Assembly (NCBI GenBank): GCA_016719855.1
Contig: JADJYH010000085.1
Span: 30,763 to 94,762, forward strand
Direction: 5' to 3'
Origin: Saprospiraceae bacterium
Lineage (GTDB): Bacteria > Bacteroidota > Bacteroidia > Chitinophagales > Saprospiraceae
Length of the DNA stretch: 64,000 bases
Shown: piece by piece, positions 30,030 to 37,970 of the stretch
Numbering within the stretch: position 1 is the stretch's first letter
Layout of the letters: each line of letters begins with the position of its first letter
The notes under the pieces: generated by a model
What the model was told of the DNA's origin: nothing
Databases searched by the model: none
Seen by the model: the letters and a program-made list of their open reading frames with translations, nothing else
Translations under genes and position numbers: made by a program

Positions 30030-30728
30030 ATGAAAAAAATTGTTGCAATTGCCGCCTTTTTTGCGCTCGTGTCGGGCGCAGCCACTGCACAGGAGACCGA
30101 CCTTCGGCTGGGTTTCCAAGTAAGCCCCACCTTTTCCTGGATGACCACCGACGATACCGAAATTGGCAACAATGGTACGAACCTGGGGCTGAAACTTGGT
30201 GCACGGGGCGAGGTTTTTTTCCGTGAGAACTATGCTTTCATCATTGGCCTCGGCTTTGCCTTCAACAGTGGGGGGCAGTTGCTCCACGGCCAGTTCACCG
30301 ATGCTTGGCAACGCTCGGAAATCCCGAACGGCGTCATCACGCCATTCCCGGCAGGCACTGACCTTCGGTACAAAATTCAGTACGTCGAAATTCCGTTTGG
30401 CCTCAAGTTCCGCACGAACGAAATCGGGTACTTGCGCTACTATGCAGAGTTGCCCGTCATCACGCTCGGCTTCAAGTCGCAGGCAAGGGGGCAGGTTGAG
30501 TACTCCAGTATCAAGGAGGACAAAATTGACATCAAAAAAGAAGTGACGCCGCTGGCCCTCTCTTGGGGCATTGGCGGTGGCATCGAGTACAGCGTGAACG
30601 AATCCACGTCGCTTGTGTGTGGGGTGAACTACCAGCGTGTCTTCACCGACGTCACTAAAAATTACGACAACGTGGACTCCAAGGCTGTCATCAACGCTAT
30701 CGTCCTCCATTTGGGCGTGATGTTTTAA
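30030..30728 (+). CDS. PorT-family outer membrane beta-barrel protein
   Basis: 232 residues with signal peptide MKKIVAIAAFFALVSGAATAQ. The rest alternates as a small beta-barrel (LRLGFQVSPTFSWM, LGLKLGARGEVFF, YAFIIGLGFAFN, YVEIPFGLKFRTN, LSWGIGGGIEYSV, VLHLGVMF), consistent with the PorT/outer-membrane-barrel family. PorT itself belongs to T9SS biogenesis, but many paralogues exist, so specific assignment is not justified. A strong terminator follows. Confidence 0.85.
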   Translation: MKKIVAIAAFFALVSGAATAQETDLRLGFQVSPTFSWMTTDDTEIGNNGTNLGLKLGARGEVFFRENYAFIIGLGFAFNSGGQLLHGQFTDAWQRSEIPNGVITPFPAGTDLRYKIQYVEIPFGLKFRTNEIGYLRYYAELPVITLGFKSQARGQVEYSSIKEDKIDIKKEVTPLALSWGIGGGIEYSVNESTSLVCGVNYQRVFTDVTKNYDNVDSKAVINAIVLHLGVMF

Positions 30729-30744
30729 AGTGAAAAATAATAAA

Positions 30745-30779
30745 GAAAGGCCCTCGCCGCATGTCGGCGAGGGCCTTTC
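30745..30779 (+). terminator. Rho-independent terminator
   Basis: A perfect 14-bp stem (GAAAGGCCCTCGCC and its complement) with a 7-base loop, 17 bases after the barrel gene's stop and before the next gene on the same strand. Confidence 0.85.
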
Positions 30780-30808
30780 TCTGTTAAAAAAACAAGCGAC
30801 AAGCCATA

Positions 30809-31633
30809 ATGAACGAGGAAAAAATCGCCTTCTACTACGACAAGGTCATTGACTACGCCGTGACTTTTGCATCTAAGCTTGCGGGAGCCATCATCATCAT
30901 CATCGCTGGATTTTGGCTGGCAAAAAAGCTGGCAAACCTCTTTGCCATCTCCCTCGAAAGGGCAAAGTTCAGCAAGGAAGTAACGCCTTTTCTTGTGTCA
31001 TTTGCAGGCATAGCTATGAAGATTGTCGTGCTGCTAGCTGCGGCAAGCCTCATTGGCATAGAAACCACTTCGATAGTTGGCATTTTGGCAGCGGCGGGAT
31101 TTGCGGTGGGATTTGCCTTGCAGGGCAGCCTCAGCAACTTTGCAGCAGGCATCCTCATCATGGTGTTCAAGCCCTACAAAATTGGTGACATGGTGGAGCT
31201 GCACGGGAAGTTCGGCAAGGTGGAGGACATCCATATTTTCAACACTGTCCTCATCACGCCGGGCCTCAAAACGCTAATCATACCGAACGGCAAGGTCATT
31301 GACGACACCATCACCAACTTCTCCGCCAAAGGAGCCGTTCGAATTGAACTGAACGTGACGATGCCATACGAGGAGAGTTTCCCGAAGGTAAAAGAAGTGC
31401 TGCTGAGTGCCTTGGACTCCGTGCCGTTGGTATTGAAAACACCCGCCCCCGAAGTAGGCATCGAGCGCTTTGATCACCACAACATCCTCGTGGCAGTGCG
31501 CCCGTATGTGCATCCGGGCGACTACTGGAAGGGCATTTTTGAGGTGCACAAGGCAGTGAAATCCGCTTTTCATGACCACAATGTCAAAATAGCATACCCC
31601 GATGGGATGGAACTGGGGACGATTGGGGAGTGA
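30809..31633 (+). CDS. MscS-family mechanosensitive ion channel
   Basis: 274 residues. Three N-terminal membrane segments end in the pore helix (VGILAAAGFAVGFALQGSLSNFAAGI), the Gly/Ala-rich signature of MscS. The beta domain follows (FKPYKIGDMVELHGKFGKVEDI, FNTVLITPGLKTLIIPNGKV) and a C-terminal alpha/beta domain ends the protein. It is the size of minimal E. coli MscS. Role: release of solutes through the inner membrane upon hypo-osmotic shock. Confidence 0.95.
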   Translation: MNEEKIAFYYDKVIDYAVTFASKLAGAIIIIIAGFWLAKKLANLFAISLERAKFSKEVTPFLVSFAGIAMKIVVLLAAASLIGIETTSIVGILAAAGFAVGFALQGSLSNFAAGILIMVFKPYKIGDMVELHGKFGKVEDIHIFNTVLITPGLKTLIIPNGKVIDDTITNFSAKGAVRIELNVTMPYEESFPKVKEVLLSALDSVPLVLKTPAPEVGIERFDHHNILVAVRPYVHPGDYWKGIFEVHKAVKSAFHDHNVKIAYPDGMELGTIGE

Positions 31634-31677
31634 TGCGGCAGCGGATTTTGAACTGGCACAGTATAACTCGGAACCCG

Positions 31678-32098
31678 TCATTTCTTTGGTCGAGCAATCC
31701 AGTTTTCAACTACAATATTTTCGATGCGGGAAAGTTCGGAGGTGTTCTCAGTCACCATGATTAGGTCGTTTGTGACTGCCGTTGATCCAATCAGCAGGTC
31801 AAAATCACTGATGAGCATCCCTGATTTGCGAAGAAAAACTCGATTTTTGGCGTAAACAGTAAATGTGTTTCTGATAGGCAAAAATCCTGTCTGCAAATGC
31901 TTCAACAAAACTGTCCAATGCCATGCGTTGGCGAGCTTGCCATTTTGGGTCGCTGTTTTCGACACCGTATTCCAATTCCAGTAGAGTTATTTCGGAGATG
32001 AAGCAATTCTTGATGCCTACTTCACGGACTTTTCCGTCCAGTTGGTATGCTCCACGCAAAAAATGGACGACGATGTTGGTATCAAGAAGGTATTTCAC
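31678..32098 (-). CDS. vapC: VapC-type PIN-domain toxin (frameshifted, GTG start)
   Basis: The start is GTG at 32098, overlapping the antitoxin stop as GTGA. The N-terminus MKYLLDTNIVVHFLRG carries the first PIN aspartate, and ISEITLLELEYG carries the conserved glutamate. The frame breaks at a T5 run (forward-strand A5 at 31880-31884); removing one T gives ADRILPIRNTF and continues to SDFDLLIGSTAV, the second acidic cluster, ending WIARPKK at 31678. The corrected protein is about 140 residues, typical for VapC ribonucleases that cut tRNA or rRNA. Confidence 0.85.
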
Positions 32099-32340
32099 AA
32101 GCTTATTTCTCGTGTTTGATTAACTCGAGCATCGTAGATGGATTTGACCAAATCATCGCTTGTCCTATCAGAAGGGTAGCTTCCGAACAATTTTGAAACC
32201 AGGTCAGATGAAGGGTCTTCCTCCCTTTTGCGAGCAATGGTTTCTTCCTTCCAATCAAAATTGAAGTTGAGCCGCTTCAACAAATCAAGCAAGAATTTCC
32301 ATTCTGCCGAGTCGTTGAATTTTATCGTGATAACCTTCAT
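32095..32340 (-). CDS. Putative antitoxin partner of VapC
   Basis: 81 residues from MKVITIKFNDSAEWKFLLDLL. It precedes the PIN toxin on the same strand with a 4-base stop/start overlap, the usual order for a VapBC-like pair. No AbrB, RHH or Phd/YefM DNA-binding motif is obvious; the C-terminal half (SYPSDRTSDDLVKSIYDAR) may be the toxin-neutralising region by analogy. Antitoxin identity rests on position. Confidence 0.7.
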   Translation of the reverse strand: MKVITIKFNDSAEWKFLLDLLKRLNFNFDWKEETIARKREEDPSSDLVSKLFGSYPSDRTSDDLVKSIYDARVNQTREISL

Positions 32341-32465
32341 CGTTAGTCTTTTTGAAAATAAGGAAACTGACTTTTGCGCAAGCTTACAAATTTAGCCTTT
32401 TCCCATTTACAAAACCAAATTGATGAGCTAAGAATTGACCAAGGCTACTTCCAATTGACCAAGTT

Positions 32466-32927
32466 TCACTCAAAAAGCTGGTCGTACTCGCCTCCTTTCG
32501 CCTGCTTTTTCAATTGGGGAAGTTCGAGCGGCTTTTCCTTATTGGGCTTGCTTTCAATTTCTTCAAAATCAACCAGCTCGCCCTGACGCTCGTTTTGGTA
32601 CTGCTGTTGAGCGTTTTTGAACTTCTTTTTCAACAATGCCTTGCCAAACAGAAAGGGAAAAACCAGTGTGTAGCCAAATATCGTGAACAAGATGGCACCA
32701 ATGCCCAACAACGGGTTGGACTTCAAGGTGCTGCCAATCCATTTCACATAATTGAAAACGACCGAGCGGTCAATGATGAGGGTGGCAATCAGCATCAACG
32801 GAGCCACCACGGTGAGGGCAAGCAGCGTGTATTTTATGATAAAATACATGGCCACCAAAAAGCCGATTAAGATTAATATACCAGTAATACCGTCCAACCT
32901 GAAACTCGATGTCTTGCGATAGGTCAT
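32466..32927 (-). CDS. Unknown inner-membrane protein
   Basis: 153 residues with three or four hydrophobic segments (GITGILILIGFLVAMYFII, LLALTVVAPLMLIATLII, PLLGIGAILFTIFGYTLVF), followed by a charged tail of about 50 residues rich in Lys, Glu and Gln (KKKFKNAQQQYQNERQGE). I do not recognise a family. No operon partner is evident: the neighbouring gene at 33069 is on the same strand but 140 bases away. Confidence 0.75.
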   Translation of the reverse strand: MTYRKTSSFRLDGITGILILIGFLVAMYFIIKYTLLALTVVAPLMLIATLIIDRSVVFNYVKWIGSTLKSNPLLGIGAILFTIFGYTLVFPFLFGKALLKKKFKNAQQQYQNERQGELVDFEEIESKPNKEKPLELPQLKKQAKGGEYDQLFE

Positions 32928-33068
32928 GTTTTGTTGTTTGATTTACGATTGCATTCTTGACGTTAACAACTGCGAAAAGTATTGACTTGTTTTCTGTAAA
33001 CTCATGAAAATAGCGGAGTACAAGGGAAACGACGGACATTTTGAAGCAAATGATAGACAAAGCTGCCT

Positions 33069-33692
33069 TCAGTCATCGGCCATTAGTTCGAGCAATTCGT
33101 TGAGCATCATGGCTGTGGCGCCCCAAAGCACCCGGCCATGGAGGTCAAAGTAGGGTACGTTTTTTAGCGTGATTTGTGGGTTGATGCGGATGTCCGTGAC
33201 CTGCCTCGTGCCCGGCTGCTGGAAGTGAGACAGCGGCACTTCCAGCACATCGTTCACCTCCTCGGCTTGCAGTTTGTAGGTCGGCGGCGAGTCCAAATAG
33301 CCGAGGAACGGGTGTACTTGGAAGTTGCTAACCGGGATGTAAAGCTCCGTCAGGCCGCCCAGTACCTTCACCTGTTCCCGACCGATGCCCACCTCCTCTT
33401 CGGCCTCCCGTAGCGCAGTGTCGAGCATGTTGCTGTCGGAAGGCTCGGCCTTGCCGCCGGGGAAACTTATCTGGCCACCATGATGGTCACGGTCGTTGGC
33501 ATTGCGCTCGATGAACAAGACATGCCACTCCTCGTTCTTTGGGAACAAGGCCAACAGCACTCCAGCCTGCCTCGCCGCCGTGGGCGCACCCACGTAGTGC
33601 CGCCGGGTAACGTGCGCCATGCGCAAATGGGCATCCCTGCCCGGCAGGGAACTTTGAAAGCGTTGTTCTAATTTTTGAATTAACTCAGTCAT
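33069..33692 (-). CDS. Nudix hydrolase, CoA pyrophosphatase-like
   Basis: About 207 residues; start MTELIQKLEQRF at 33692, four codons inside the longest frame. It overlaps the upstream gene by 8 bases. The Nudix box is GGKAEPSDSNMLDTALREAEEEVGI, given here by its key residues G...E...REAEEEVG. The preceding GGQISFPGG and the UPF0035-like context point to the NudL/CoA diphosphatase group. Role: hydrolysis of nucleoside diphosphates linked to another moiety, possibly CoA. Confidence 0.9.
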   Translation of the reverse strand: MTELIQKLEQRFQSSLPGRDAHLRMAHVTRRHYVGAPTAARQAGVLLALFPKNEEWHVLFIERNANDRDHHGGQISFPGGKAEPSDSNMLDTALREAEEEVGIGREQVKVLGGLTELYIPVSNFQVHPFLGYLDSPPTYKLQAEEVNDVLEVPLSHFQQPGTRQVTDIRINPQITLKNVPYFDLHGRVLWGATAMMLNELLELMADD

Positions 33693-34928
33693 ATTTCTCC
33701 ACAACGAATTTGCTCAAATCCGGTTTTCGCTTTCGCTTGCGTTTTTTCTCAAAATCATAAACGACCTGACCGAGATGGCTGAAAAACGGCAGTCCAACCG
33801 TCTCGTATTCGTAGTTGTCGTCGTTGAAAATGCCGTCAGCGTTCACGTGGATGGTGGCGGCGAGCAAAAATTCGACGCCCGCCTCGAAGTCCACGATGTA
33901 CGACACGTCCGTCAGGAAGCCGTACGCCCACCCCACTTTGTTGAAAATGCGGAGGTTGGGCGGCATCCGTTCCGTTTCCTTGTGGTCGCCGTAGATGAAA
34001 AACTTGCAGTAGTGGTCAGGTTCGTGGTCGTACTTGGGGTGGCGGCTTTCGAGTGGCTTCTCGGACATCACCTGATAAAGAAAGTGGTAGTCGTCGTCGC
34101 TGATGTCAAAGCGGCGGGCGGGCGGCACGGCCTCCGGGAACATCACAGCCAGCAGCATATCGTGGAAGCACTGGAGCGAAACGTAGTTTTTTTCAGAAAA
34201 GTCAAACGGACGGTTCACCAGCGAGTCGCCGTCATAAAAGCCCTTGCCTCGCAGTGTTTTCTTTAGGTGAAAATCGGTGGCAGCCCGGCTGTACACTTCG
34301 CCCTGGTGGTACAACATTTTTTCACCTTCGTAAAAACTGACGGGGTTCGTGTGGCGGTTGGCCTCGGTATCAAACCCGCCGACACCGAGGCGATGTGTGA
34401 TGCGCACGTCCTCGTAGCCCTTCTGCCAAAGCGCCTCGTTCAGCGCCTCCTGGCCAAGGAACTCGTAGAGGCGGTTGTTGGCGTCGTTGTCGCTGACGAG
34501 GAAGATTTTTTTGATGTAGTGTGCCACTGAGGGCAAACCTGTTGCAGCAGAAGAGTCCGTTTCGGCAGCAGTCTGTGGCGAGCTGGCTGCGCCGTTTTTC
34601 ATCACCGAATTCCTATCCAATCCTTTGATTTTCAACTGGTTGATTTTCTCCAAAGCCAAAAATGCAATGGGCATTTTGACGGTACTGGCCGGGTAGTAGT
34701 AGCTGCTTTTGTCCAACTGAAAACTGTGCTGCTTGAAGTGCGGGAAGTTGCGCTCGTCCCGGTCTATTTGGGTGTAAATGATTTGGATGTCGTACTGCTC
34801 CGGGTGGTCGAGCAGCATTTGGAAGGCTGCCGGGCGGGCTTTCATCAGCTTGTGGAGCAGGTTTTTTTGCGCCGTGAGCGGCAAAAAGTTCATCGCCCAA
34901 AAAGAACGACTAAGCAGGTGCGGTTCAT
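33685..34928 (-). CDS. Class A beta-lactamase-like serine hydrolase (frameshift in signal peptide)
   Basis: The main frame shows SxxK as PASTVK, SDN as VSDNDANN and a KxG-type box in FNKVGWAYG, as in class A penicillin-recognising enzymes, with extra insertions (about 415 residues). The annotated ATG at 34944 gives no signal peptide. An ATG at 34928 in another frame encodes MNRTCLVVLF and, after a one-base shift near 34895-34905, continues WAMNFLPLTAQ, a complete signal peptide. That ATG also overlaps the upstream gene's stop (ATGA), which supports it. Likely a periplasmic or secreted hydrolase. Confidence 0.82.
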
Positions 34929-35319
34929 CTTTTTTTTGCCACAAGATAGCGGAAAAGGAAAATGGGAAATCGAAGATTGATTAGAAAATTGGGGAACTCG
35001 AAGCGTGGCGGCGACTCATCACCGTCAGCTCTCACTCCCCCAAAAAGCCGTATCCCCTGCACCTGCCAGTCGCCACGGGGCAAGAAGTTGGCAAACTGTA
35101 CCTGCACACTGTGCTGCTCGTAGTCGAACTGGTACTCGCTCAGTCGGAGGTCGATGCCGAGCGATTTTTGCTGCTCGCTGCTGCCCGTCAGCCTGCCCAG
35201 TAGCCCTGTGTGCTGGCGGAGCCGCGCACCTTGCCCAGCAGCTCGCCCTGCGACATCGGCTGCCCGGCTGCCTCGATGGCGATGTTTGAAAGTTCGATGG
35301 ATAAACTCAAGGTCTTCAT
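34925..35319 (-). CDS. Unknown small protein (frameshifted)
   Basis: Reading from ATG at 35319 gives MKTLSLSIELSNIAIEAAG and stops early, but a one-base shift near 35200-35220 continues GLLGRLTGSSEQQKSLGID, then DYEQHSVQVQFANFLPRGDW and ends YLVAKKR at 34925. About 130 residues, no signal peptide. I do not recognise the family. Its stop overlaps the start of the serine hydrolase by four bases, so the two are probably co-translated. Confidence 0.6.
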
Positions 35320-35450
35320 GCTTGTTTAAAATTTAGGAAGCGACCATACTCACTTGACTCATTGCGATTTATAGAAAATGGGCAACCTGATTTTAGGTTA
35401 AATTCGTTCTCTTTGCCCTTTCTTTCAAAAACATACGGAAATTTGGCGTT

Positions 35451-35580
35451 CTTAGATTTTAGACAGCAGACTTTAGACATTAGATGGCCTCTTCTTAAAT
35501 GGAGTGAGCAAGTTTTGAAGTGCCTTGGATTAGCCAGACACCTGTCTAAAGTCTAGTATCTCAAGTCTATCGTCTCAACA
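35451..35580. repeat. Hairpin with TTTAGAC-type heptamers
   Basis: The left arm has TTAGATTTTAGACAGCAGAC followed by further TTAGAC units to 35486. The right arm (35537-35579) has GTCTAAAGTC, AAGTCTATCGTCTC and similar units. Arms are imperfect and about 50 bases apart. It occupies the region directly upstream of rlmD. Confidence 0.75.
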
Positions 35581-35585
35581 AAAAC

Positions 35586-36995
35586 ATGACAAGAAAGCTG
35601 AAAAAACCAATCATCATTGAAAACGTGGAAATCACCGGCATGGCTGATAAAGGCCGGGGCATCGGCAGGGATGCTGGCGGGCGGGTGATTTTCAGTGAAC
35701 ACGTGGCTCCCGGCGACGTGGTTGACGTACACGTTACAAAGAAAAAACCGGAGTACGTGGACGGCTACGCCATTCACTACCACCGCCGTTCGCCCGACCG
35801 GGTGGAACCGTTCTGTGAGCATTTCACGCTATGCGGCGGCTGCCGATGGCAGCACCTGAGCTACGAGGCACAAGTACGCCACAAAGAACAAGTAGTGGTG
35901 GACGCCATCCGCCGGATCGGGCGGGTACGGGAAGGCGAGTTCCTGCACATCGTGCCTCGCGAAGAAAGCGTGTACTACCGCAACAAGCTGGAATATGCTT
36001 TTTCCAACAAAACCTGGATTCCAAAGGAGCAGATGGATGATGGCATCTCCAACCGGCAGAATGTGCTGGGCTTCCACCGCCCCGGCGCCTTCGATAAAAT
36101 CGTGGACATCAAGCACTGCTACCTCCAGGCCGACCCCTCCAACGAACTGCGCCTGACCGTGAAGGCCGTGGCCGACGAGCAGGGCCTGACTTTTTACGAC
36201 CTCATTACCAACGAAGGCTTCATGCGGCACATCATGATTCGCCTCACCACGCTCGGCGAGCTGATGCTCATCGTAAGTTTTCACGACAATGCACCGAAGA
36301 AAATAAAGCGGTTCCTCGATGAAGTCATCAAGCGGACACCGCAGCTCACCAGCCTTTTATACTGCATAAATCCCAAGCTGAACGACTATGTGGGCGACCT
36401 CGAGATGATAAATTATCACGGTAAAGCGTTCATCGAGGAGCAGCTTGGGCATGTGCGATTCAAGATTGGCCCGAAGTCGTTTTTCCAAACCAACTCCAAG
36501 CAGGCAAAGGTGCTTTACGATAAAGTCGTGGAGTTTGCTGGGCTGACGGGCAACGAAAACGTGTACGATTTGTACACGGGCGTGGGCAGCATTGCGCTCT
36601 ACGTGGCCAAGTATTGCAAGCAGGTGGTGGGCATCGAGGAGGTACAGGAAGCCATCGTGGACGCTGAAGAAAATGCCAAAATGAACGGCACGGAGAACTG
36701 CATTTTTTATGCGGGCGACGTGAAGAACATCCTCACCGCCGAGTTTGCCGAAAAGCACGGCAAGCCCGACCTCGTCATCACCGACCCGCCCCGTGCGGGC
36801 ATGCACGCCGATGTGGTGCGGATGTTCCTGGAACTGGGAGCGCCGAAAATCGTGTACGTGAGTTGCAACCCGGCCACGCAAGCACGTGACCTAGCCCTGA
36901 TGAGCGAGAAATACCGTTTGGTGAAAATACAGCCAGTGGACATGTTCCCACACACGCACCACGTGGAGACGGTTGCGCTGCTGGAGCTTCGTTGA
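35586..36995 (+). CDS. rlmD: 23S rRNA (uracil-5-)-methyltransferase RlmD family
   Basis: 469 residues. A TRAM domain opens the protein (VEITGMADKGRGIGRD), then a four-cysteine iron-sulfur region (FCEHFTLCGGCRWQHL), then the SAM-binding domain: VYDLYTGVGSIALYVA, VVGIEEVQEAI, VITDPPRAGMH. The catalytic cysteine is in YVSCNPATQARDL, and the end motif is DMFPHTHHVETVALL. Family members make 5-methyluridine in 23S rRNA (U1939 in E. coli) or in tRNA; the exact target is inferred. Confidence 0.95.
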   Translation: MTRKLKKPIIIENVEITGMADKGRGIGRDAGGRVIFSEHVAPGDVVDVHVTKKKPEYVDGYAIHYHRRSPDRVEPFCEHFTLCGGCRWQHLSYEAQVRHKEQVVVDAIRRIGRVREGEFLHIVPREESVYYRNKLEYAFSNKTWIPKEQMDDGISNRQNVLGFHRPGAFDKIVDIKHCYLQADPSNELRLTVKAVADEQGLTFYDLITNEGFMRHIMIRLTTLGELMLIVSFHDNAPKKIKRFLDEVIKRTPQLTSLLYCINPKLNDYVGDLEMINYHGKAFIEEQLGHVRFKIGPKSFFQTNSKQAKVLYDKVVEFAGLTGNENVYDLYTGVGSIALYVAKYCKQVVGIEEVQEAIVDAEENAKMNGTENCIFYAGDVKNILTAEFAEKHGKPDLVITDPPRAGMHADVVRMFLELGAPKIVYVSCNPATQARDLALMSEKYRLVKIQPVDMFPHTHHVETVALLELR

Positions 36996-37073
36996 TTGAC
37001 GATTTACGACTGACGATTGACGATTATAGCTCGATGCCCCCATTCGTCAATCTTCAGTCGTAAATCGTCAGCC
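36994..37073. repeat. Hairpin with GATTTAC/GACTGAC heptamers
   Basis: The left arm (36994-37026) is built from GATTGAC-GATTTAC-GACTGAC-GATTGAC. The right arm (37043-37073) is complementary over about 27 bases with one mismatch. It spans the convergent gap and runs into the 3' end of the minus-strand lipoprotein gene, supplying its stop and last codons. Confidence 0.9.
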
Positions 37074-37614
37074 AATCTCTCCACTTTCCCTTCGCCACCC
37101 TCGAATTCACGTCCACCTTGTTGATTTTCCGGAGGTCAACCAGTAGGGCAGCGTAGGCATCGTCGGAGGAGACTTTCCAGGTTTTGTTGTCGTAGGTGAC
37201 CTCGCCGCTGCGGCGGTCCCAGTCGGAGGCCAGCAGCACGAAGCGGTCGCTGTACTTTGGGCTTGGCCCAAAAATCAAGTAGCGCTCGCTGCTTTCCTCA
37301 AAACCGATGGCGAAACGATCGGTCTTCGGGCTGAACAAAAAGGCACCGGGCGTGCCCTTCCGAACTACCACCTCTTCAATTTGACGGCCATCCTCAATCT
37401 TGATTTTGCCGGAGACGATTTCCCGGTCGCCACCCGAAATCTCCCGCTTGAGCACGATGTCTTGTGAGACGTAGAACTGAATCTTCTTCAATTCGTCGTC
37501 TGTCCAGCGATAGCGTTCGTTGAGGTCTTCTGTGAAATAGGTGAGCCTGTTGGAACAAGCACCAAACAAGACCACGCTGAAAAAGGCTAAAAGAACCAGA
37601 TTTTGTGTTTTCAT
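37054..37614 (-). CDS. Lipoprotein of unknown function
   Basis: 186 residues with lipoprotein signal MKTQNLVLLAFFSVVLFGAC. The mature part is a mixed beta-rich protein (LKKIQFYVSQDIVLKRE, VVVRKGTPGAFLF, GEVTYDNKTWKV). Similar predicted lipoproteins occur in Bacteroidota, but I cannot name a function. The last residues (RDWLTIYD) fall inside a repeat arm, so the C-terminus may have been shaped by the repeat. Confidence 0.8.
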   Translation of the reverse strand: MKTQNLVLLAFFSVVLFGACSNRLTYFTEDLNERYRWTDDELKKIQFYVSQDIVLKREISGGDREIVSGKIKIEDGRQIEEVVVRKGTPGAFLFSPKTDRFAIGFEESSERYLIFGPSPKYSDRFVLLASDWDRRSGEVTYDNKTWKVSSDDAYAALLVDLRKINKVDVNSRVAKGKWRDWLTIYD

Positions 37615-37916
37615 GATTTGACTTCAGATTTTATGTAAATGATGCAAAGAAATACTTTTACCCCTATGCAAATTCCCCGGAAAATATACACAGATTTCAA
37701 GCAGAAAGCCCAGTTGATTAAAGGCCTTTAACCACAGCTTAACTGTTTTTAACGTCACAGAAATTAAAAAAAGGCCATTTTGCTCTTCTCGCCGACCCCG
37801 ACATTTGTCCTGTGTTTGTTAATAAATGGTCTCACGAAAGAATTAGGTCTCACAAAAAAACATCACTTCCCAGACGAGAGAGTTTTAAGTTACAACAAAA
37901 AACAACCAGATTTGGG
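37615..37916. other. Intergenic stretch without recognised genes
   Basis: About 300 AT-rich bases upstream of the minus-strand lipoprotein gene. It should hold that gene's promoter, but no clean TAnnTTTG element was found; the nearest resemblance is TATTTCTTTG near 37645-37660 on the minus strand. Confidence 0.4.
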
Positions 37917-37950
37917 AAAAGCGGTAGCTGCGAACGCAGCGCCGCTTTTT
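37917..37950 (-). terminator. Terminator of the lamin-tail T9SS gene
   Basis: AAAAGCGG and CCGCTTTT arms, with an inner CTGCG/CGCAG stem, lie 21 bases beyond the minus-strand stop at 37971. Both ends carry A/T tracts, so it could work in either direction. Confidence 0.8.
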
Positions 37951-37970
37951 GTTTTTACCAATCCCCCAAT

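Noticed and set aside
35829..36881. Minus-strand frames opposite rlmD
   Set aside because: rlmD is intact with all catalytic motifs; the antisense frames show only shadow composition.
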